From: Cloacimonetes bacterium UBA6081
GTDB taxonomy: Bacteria; Cloacimonadota; Cloacimonadia; Cloacimonadales; Cloacimonadaceae
Length of the DNA stretch: 19,031 nt
NCBI GenBank assembly: GCA_002428685.1
Contig: DIXL01000048.1
Span: 1-19,031 of the forward strand
Reading direction: 5' to 3'
Shown here: positions 15,264-19,031 of the stretch, piece after piece
Layout of the letters: each line of letters begins with the position of its first letter
Position numbering within the stretch: the stretch's first letter is position 1
Notes under the pieces: model-generated
Database searches by the model: none
Told to the model about the DNA's origin: nothing
What the model saw: the letters and a program-made list of their open reading frames with translations, nothing else
Position numbers and translations under genes: made by a program

Positions 15264-16157
15264 ATGGTAGTAGAATATAAAGACATTATTAAAAATGAGC
15301 TTAAAGCATCAAAATTCAAAAGAACTTGTAGCTGTGGAGCAACTCACATAAACTGCATGAGTGCCAAAGAATGGATGGTCTCTCAGATCGGTGTGTGGCA
15401 ATTTCTCTATGAAAAGAGAGATGTTCGTGATAAAACAAAACATCCGGCAACCTTCCCGATTAGTCTTGCCAAAAAGATTGTGTCCCTGTTCTCGCATGAA
15501 GGCGAACTTGTTGTTGACCCATTTGTTGGCAGTGGAACAACCTTAGTAGCTGCACAAGATTTGAACCGCAACTCAGCGGGATTTGATTTGAACAAAGATT
15601 ACATTGAATTATGCAAAGAACGTTTAGCACAACAAAATGCGTTTAATAACTGCCAACAAATACCAATAGAGGACGATGCCAGGAACATAAACCAGTATTT
15701 TTCTGAAAACTCAATAAGCCTGATCTGGACTTCACCTCCCTATTCCAATCTCCTCAACAGGAAAAGAAAGAATAAGTCCCGGAGAGATAGAGATAATGAG
15801 CAACTTGACAAAATTGAACAGTATTCGCAAGATGAGAGAGATCTGGGAACATATTCAATTGAAAAGTGGGCTACTGCAATGGGTGAAATCTTCGAAGGCA
15901 TGCTTCCCTTACTAAAACCTAAAGGGCATTGCGTGATAAACGTACCGGACTTTTGGATGGATAATAAGCGGATAACCTTGCACATATATTTGATTGATGA
16001 AATGCGCAAAAGAGGCTATGAACTTCGTAATACCATTATCTGGGATAGAACAAATATCGTAAATAATATCGGTATCTTTGGTTGGCCGAGTAATTACATC
16101 ACAATGGGAACCACATTTGAATATTTATTAGATTTCTGGAAACCACCAAAAATGTAA
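15264..16157 (+). CDS. DNA methyltransferase of a type II restriction-modification system (probably N4-cytosine)
   Basis: 297 aa. Motif I (AdoMet binding) is VVDPFVGSGTTLVAA at about 83-97, preceded by a motif X-like stretch KHPATFPISLAKKIVSLF (59-76). The catalytic motif IV TSPPY is at 156-160. Ser-Pro-Pro-Tyr is typical of N4-cytosine enzymes, though some N6-adenine enzymes share it. The order X, I, then IV differs from the usual beta-class layout, as if permuted. The N-terminus holds three cysteines (CSCGATHINC, 22-31) that might bind a metal. It ends 15 bases before the endonuclease gene in the same direction. In MvaI/BcnI-type systems the partner methylates cytosine at N4 within CCWGG or CCSGG; the site here is unknown. 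ATG 15264 has only a weak upstream GGGA signal. Confidence 0.9.
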   Translation: MVVEYKDIIKNELKASKFKRTCSCGATHINCMSAKEWMVSQIGVWQFLYEKRDVRDKTKHPATFPISLAKKIVSLFSHEGELVVDPFVGSGTTLVAAQDLNRNSAGFDLNKDYIELCKERLAQQNAFNNCQQIPIEDDARNINQYFSENSISLIWTSPPYSNLLNRKRKNKSRRDRDNEQLDKIEQYSQDERDLGTYSIEKWATAMGEIFEGMLPLLKPKGHCVINVPDFWMDNKRITLHIYLIDEMRKRGYELRNTIIWDRTNIVNNIGIFGWPSNYITMGTTFEYLLDFWKPPKM

Positions 16158-16172
16158 GTTATAGGAGCTAAT

Positions 16173-16958
16173 ATGCTGAAAGTATTCACAAAAGAGGAAC
16201 TCATTTCGAAACTGAAGGTTATTAAAGATATGGGCTGGATTGAAAACTATCGAAAAGGTAATGATGGTTCTGCTGGTAATGTCCTTGAGGATCTTTTAGA
16301 TATTCCAGAAAACAATCTTGCTATTGCGAATTCCGGTGAATGGGAATTCAAAACCAAAAGGAAAACATCATCATCCCTGTCCACACTTCTGCATAATGAG
16401 CCATCACCCAGAAATGCCTTTCTTGTTCCAAAACTACTATTACCCTTTTATGGCTGGAATCATCAACTTGCTGGTTCAAAGTATCCAGATTCTGAGATGA
16501 GTTTCAGACAGACCATTTATTGCAAGCGTTTTAGTGATAGAGGATTCACAGTTAAATTAGATAGAAAAAAAGAAAAGATTGTTATCAATTTTGATGCTTC
16601 AAAGGTTGATAATAGACACTCGGATTGGCTAAATTCAGTGTCTGAACGAGTTGGTCTTGGCAGTCTTTCTCCAGAACCATATTGGGGATTTAGGGATGTT
16701 GCAGCTCATGTTGGAGCTAAGCTGGTTAACTGTTTTTATGTGTTTGTGGATGTGAAAAAAGAAAGTGGAAAAGAATATTTGCAATACAATGACATAAAGA
16801 TGCTTAGCACATTTTCTATGGCAAAATTCATTGATGCTTTGGAGAATAACTTAATCTATATCGATTTTGATGCAAGAACAGGCCATAATCATGGGACTAA
16901 GTTCAGAATGAGAGAAGCAAATATACATCTGCTGTATGAGAAAGTTACTTTGATTTAG
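16173..16958 (+). CDS. MvaI/BcnI-family restriction endonuclease, catalytic Asp replaced by Asn
   Basis: 261 aa. ATG 16173 follows a clear TAGGAG site and lies 15 bases after the methyltransferase. The N-terminal pattern GWIENYRKGNDGSAGNVLEDLL, the nuclease core NSGEWEFKTKRKTSSSL followed by TLLHNEPSP, and the end HGTKFRMREANIHLLYEKV match the MvaI/BcnI family of small monomeric enzymes cutting CCWGG or CCSGG. The core has Glu39, Glu58 and Lys60 of the PD-(D/E)xK fold. The position that holds Asp in MvaI (APDF) and BcnI (LGDLGEFELK), as I recall them, is Asn53 here (codon AAT 16329-16331). The frame is intact and the length normal. Activity is therefore doubtful; the family call is solid on motifs. 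Confidence 0.85.
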   Translation: MLKVFTKEELISKLKVIKDMGWIENYRKGNDGSAGNVLEDLLDIPENNLAIANSGEWEFKTKRKTSSSLSTLLHNEPSPRNAFLVPKLLLPFYGWNHQLAGSKYPDSEMSFRQTIYCKRFSDRGFTVKLDRKKEKIVINFDASKVDNRHSDWLNSVSERVGLGSLSPEPYWGFRDVAAHVGAKLVNCFYVFVDVKKESGKEYLQYNDIKMLSTFSMAKFIDALENNLIYIDFDARTGHNHGTKFRMREANIHLLYEKVTLI

Positions 16959-16992
16959 AATTGAGATTCTTTTGTATTCGATAATTGATTAG

Positions 16993-17283
16993 GAGACTAT
17001 TGTTTTACTTAACAATGAAATCATTAAAGAATATAACAGTAAGTTATGCAAATACTAATATGTATTTTTCCAAGCGATTATAAGCACATTTCGAGATGAG
17101 AAAAATGTTAGCGATAAGAATTTAAACAAAACAAAAGACAAATTCTTCTCAATGCTTATTAAGGGTTTTAACAATGACACCATCAAAAATAAAGAAGACA
17201 TAGAGTTTTTAGTCAATTCTCTGAATCGCGAAACAAATAGTGATTATTCACTTTGTAATCTTCTAGTGTCATGTCAAGCTTGA
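16993..17283 (+). pseudogene. Unrecognised ORF remnant with internal stop
   Basis: After the endonuclease stop, one frame reads protein-like: LLNNEIIKEYNSKLCKY, then a TAA at 17056-17058, then on in the same frame as YVFFQAIISTFRDEKN and the charged, helical KTKDKFFSMLIKGFNND...EDIEFLVNSLN, to TGA 17281-17283. There is no good start codon or ribosome binding site. The end runs into the palindrome at 17270-17287, so the original C-terminus was probably replaced by the incoming IS630-like element. I do not recognise the family. Its position suggests a third gene once attached to the restriction system, but that is a guess. Confidence 0.4.
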
Positions 17284-17287
17284 CATG
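17270..17287. repeat. Perfect 18-bp palindrome at the edge of the IS630-like remnant
   Basis: CATGTCAAGCTTGACATG is its own reverse complement. It lies 43 bases upstream of the transposase start. IS630-type elements insert at TA, and a TA occurs at 17264-17265 just before GTGTCATGTCAAG. So the palindrome may be in or next to the left terminal repeat. It could also be an operator for the transposase gene. Confidence 0.6.
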
Positions 17288-17330
17288 TCGCATGGGTTAG
17301 AAATGATTGTCTCCTCAAAGCGAGGTGATT

Positions 17331-17711
17331 ATGATCAAGTGCAAAGTGATTCTAACCAAGGCTGAGTGCGATGATCTCGAAACCATTGTCAGTAAAGGGA
17401 CGCATTCTGTATCTAAGGTTAAAAATGCCATGGCATTACTAAGTTGCGATGAAAGCGAATATGCCACGAAGTATTCAAACAAAGTCATTGGCGACATAAT
17501 CAGGGTCAGCATGAAAACCATCGAGAGATTGAAGAAGAAGTTTGTAGAAGAGGGATTCGAAACAATCATGAGCCCAAGTAAATCTAGACGAATGTACGTG
17601 AAGAAATTTGATGGGGAACTAGAAGCTCATCTTGTTGCTTTGTGTTGCAGAGAAACGCCGTCAGGATATGCTAAGTGGTCTCTGAGGTTGTTGGCAGATA
17701 AAAAAGTTTAA
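17331..17711 (+). pseudogene. IS630-family transposase, N-terminal remnant
   Basis: 126 aa from ATG 17331 (GAGGTG upstream); a longer frame from TTG 17307 is less likely. The sequence holds the helix-turn-helix region (KVIGDIIRVSMKTIERLKKKFVEEG) and the linker of IS630-type transposases, with KKFDGELEAHLVALCCRETP followed by SGYAKWSLRLLADKKV. The latter matches the well-known stretch DGEQEA.L.AL.C..PP.G...W.LRLLAD of this family. The DDE catalytic domain (about 200 more residues) is absent: the frame stops at 17709-17711 and I see no continuation in the following bases. So it is a truncated, inactive element. The N-terminal part could still bind its own terminal repeats. Confidence 0.78.
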
Positions 17712-17753
17712 CATAACGTTTATATTCATAATGATGTTGTTAGTAGCTTTCAC

Positions 17754-17780
17754 CCCCGCAGGTCACACAAGCCTACGGGG
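17754..17780. repeat. Imperfect hairpin, possible 3'-end signal
   Basis: CCCCGCAGG (17754-17762) can pair with CCTACGGGG (17772-17780) with one mismatch around a 9-base loop. On the minus strand it lies just beyond the end of the decayed gene at 17798, and on the plus strand just beyond the transposase remnant. Neither side has a T run, so terminator function is uncertain. Confidence 0.35.
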
Positions 17781-17797
17781 ATGAATTGCATCAGGAC

Positions 17798-18135
17798 TCA
17801 GTCTTTTATGGCTTTTGGTTTCCTGCTTACCGGGCTTTCGCTCCAGTAGAATTTAACGCCAATCACCACCTGTTGATTTAGGTGATCCACAATTTCTGGG
17901 TATTGGGCTTGCAGGTTTTGTAGAAGGCTTGCACGTTACGGTAGATCAGTAGTGCATGGGATTGGGACAAGCTGTTCAGCAAGCATAGAAGCTTGCTTCT
18001 TCCTTGCTCACCCTGTTCTTTATCGCCACATACCCTGTCAAGCTGTTCGCAAAGAAAGTTTTGGTTGGTATTGGGTGGCCTTGAATATGTTTGCGTTTGG
18101 GTGAGTAAGCAAAGAAGCAGCCTTTTACCTATGAT
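17798..18135 (-). pseudogene. Decayed minus-strand gene, C-terminus well preserved
   Basis: The minus-strand frame ending at TGA 17798-17800 reads NLQAQYPEIVDHLNQQ then VVIGVKFYWSESPVSRKPKAIKD, which looks like real coding sequence. It is closed upstream by a stop at 17936-17938. The neighbouring frame above it is open for about 85 codons and ends in ALLIYRNVQAFYK. Adding one base to the T run at 17916-17919 joins the two as YRNVQAFYKNLQAQYPEIV. No start codon is found, and the upper frame begins right after the stop of the membrane-protein gene. I do not recognise the family. The upper portion is less certain, because a competing frame (TGYVAIKNRVSKEEASFYA) also looks protein-like, pointing to more than one lesion. 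Confidence 0.45.
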
Positions 18136-18483
18136 TTATAGGTTATTCCGAATGCATTTACAGAATCCGTGATAGTTGGCACAGATTCCTCCCATAACGC
18201 TGATGATGCCCCAAAACAAAGGCCCAAGCACAATACTGAGGAAAGTCGGTTTAAAGGATGGCAGCAGATACATGCCCCAGGTGATTAGATAAGCTCCCAC
18301 CACGATCAGGCAATGCCCAAAGATAATCATGGCTTTTCGGTTGTTTTCCCAGCCAAGATAGATGAGGGCTAAACCAATAAACAGATGGATTGCCATTGCG
18401 GTTTTAAAAACCAGATAAAGATATCCGCTCAGCAAAATCAGCAGAATCCCCAAAACGATTGAAACGTAACCATGTTTTCTCAT
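18136..18483 (-). CDS. Small four-helix membrane protein of unknown function
   Basis: 115 aa. ATG 18481-18483 is preceded on the minus strand by GAGGTAATTAA, a fair ribosome binding site. Four hydrophobic stretches are visible: about 7-26 (VSIVLGILLILLSGYLYLV), 29-46, 52-73 (AMIIFGHCLIVVGAYLITWG) and 80-98. A short tail carries GICANYHGFCKCIRNNL with three cysteines. It resembles no family I can name. The composition is clean and without stops, so a real gene is likely, though its position between a decayed gene and an intron is unusual. The tail might bind a metal or form disulphides. Confidence 0.7.
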   Translation of the reverse strand: MRKHGYVSIVLGILLILLSGYLYLVFKTAMAIHLFIGLALIYLGWENNRKAMIIFGHCLIVVGAYLITWGMYLLPSFKPTFLSIVLGPLFWGIISVMGGICANYHGFCKCIRNNL

Positions 18484-18608
18484 TTAATTACCTCGCTTAT
18501 GTGCAACCACTTTCTTGTTAAACCTGATTTGCTGTCAAGGAGAGAATCCTGGGGATGTATTTCCGTAGGTGTGATGATCAGGATTTTTGTGTCGTGTCAA
18601 ATATAAGT

Positions 18609-18652
18609 GAGCCGATCTCCCGATCGGCTCGTGGCAATCTGGAGATTGCCAC
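18609..18652. repeat. Two adjacent perfect hairpins (intron target site)
   Basis: GAGCCGATC (18609-18617), loop TCCC, GATCGGCTC (18622-18630); then at once GTGGCAATCT (18631-18640), loop GG, AGATTGCCAC (18643-18652). Both stems are perfect, 9 and 10 bp. Two bases later the group II intron begins with GTGCG. There is no T run, but insertion just behind a stem-loop is known for class C group II introns. The 125 bases from 18484 to 18608 hold the promoter region of the minus-strand gene and nothing else that I recognise. Confidence 0.8.
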
Positions 18653-18654
18653 CC

Positions 18655-19031
18655 GTGCGCCTGTGTGCGCTGCATATCAGACAGGTGAAAGTCCTGTTCA
18701 GAGTCACGTCAAGCTCTGTAGCTGAAGGTAACTGCGTCACCGTGAGGTGGGGTGGAGAGCAACCGGAAGCGAACGACCAGTCCGTAGGATAACGAACTCG
18801 ATTCGGCAGGATAAGTTGTCGAGCCCCCGGGTACAAGGTGAAGACTAAGACCCGGAAAAGGCACAGCGGGTGGAACTGCTGTCTCCCTCCGGGAAAACCT
18901 GAGCGGTTGAAGGACGTAACATTTGAAGCCAGTTCAGGAGCTGTCATGTGGTTGGAGATGGAATGGTCAGGAAGGTGCGCAGCGTAAAGCAGGGAGACCT
19001 GCCACCGGACAAGAGAGGGTGGCAGGAGTCA
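18655..19031 (+). mobile_element. Group II intron, second copy, 5' part cut by the window end
   Basis: It begins GTGCGCCTGTGTGCGCTGC, the group II 5' consensus GTGYG, and follows the first copy base for base with an offset of 18648. The differences inside 9-383 are at 235, 237, 329 and 354 (first-copy numbering), plus one at position 8 next to the window edge. This is the 5' ribozyme part (domain I onward); no maturase motif is reached before the window ends. Whether this copy has a full-length maturase cannot be seen. Confidence 0.88.

Noticed and set aside
16959..16980. Intrinsic terminator after the endonuclease gene
   Set aside because: GAAT...GATTC followed by TTTT gives only a 4-5 bp AT-rich stem, too weak to claim.
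18597..18947. 116-aa minus-strand ORF over the second intron copy
   Set aside because: It is antisense to the structured intron RNA, whose constrained sequence explains the open frame.
7..19031. Complete circular element with overlapping ends
   Set aside because: The two end copies differ at four internal positions and in the flanks, so they are separate intron copies and not one overlapping end.

Overview
The window looks like a chromosomal segment of an uncultured Gram-negative bacterium, most likely of the Cloacimonadota (Cloacimonetes) or a relative. The pointers are a gingipain-type C25 protein with a Por-secretion-like C-terminal domain, a short (292 aa) primary-type sigma factor, a Ptb-like acyltransferase, and short degenerate tandem repeats after genes. 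This assignment is inference from gene content; no rRNA or other marker gene is present.

Layout. (1) 7-896: a group II intron whose maturase gene has collapsed but whose 5' ribozyme part and domains V/VI remain. (2) 896-1475, minus: a frameshifted TPR-protein remnant. (3) 1479-3161, minus: a Na+/phosphate cotransporter with a PhoU-like tail. (4) 3331-5670, plus: acylphosphatase, a LysM/M23 peptidoglycan hydrolase and a sigma-70 factor, behind a good-looking promoter. (5) 5778-11144, plus: phosphate acyltransferase, RlmH, a 49-aa membrane protein and a 1278-aa C25 peptidase-like secreted protein, tightly packed with overlapping starts and stops. (6) 11141-11410: about 18 copies of a 14-16 bp repeat, with a short relative after the sigma gene. 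(7) 11506-14330, plus: CysS, a membrane-anchored beta-propeller and a small kinase-fold protein, whose best start is a non-canonical ATA. (8) 14362-18650: an accessory zone with an IS1634-like transposase remnant, a nested inverted repeat, an m4C-type methyltransferase with an MvaI/BcnI-like endonuclease, an unrecognised broken ORF, an IS630-like remnant, a decayed minus-strand gene and a small four-helix membrane protein. (9) 18655-19031: the 5' end of a second copy of the same intron, directly behind two perfect hairpins.

The core genes are ordinary housekeeping and envelope functions arranged in compact operons. The accessory zone holds one complete restriction-modification pair among decaying mobile elements, and near-identical intron copies in the same orientation bracket the whole window. 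The endonuclease appears to carry Asn where its family has a catalytic Asp. I see no clear new multi-gene system. The strongest leads are the altered endonuclease, the gene-end repeat family, the ATA-start kinase and the trimmed intron.
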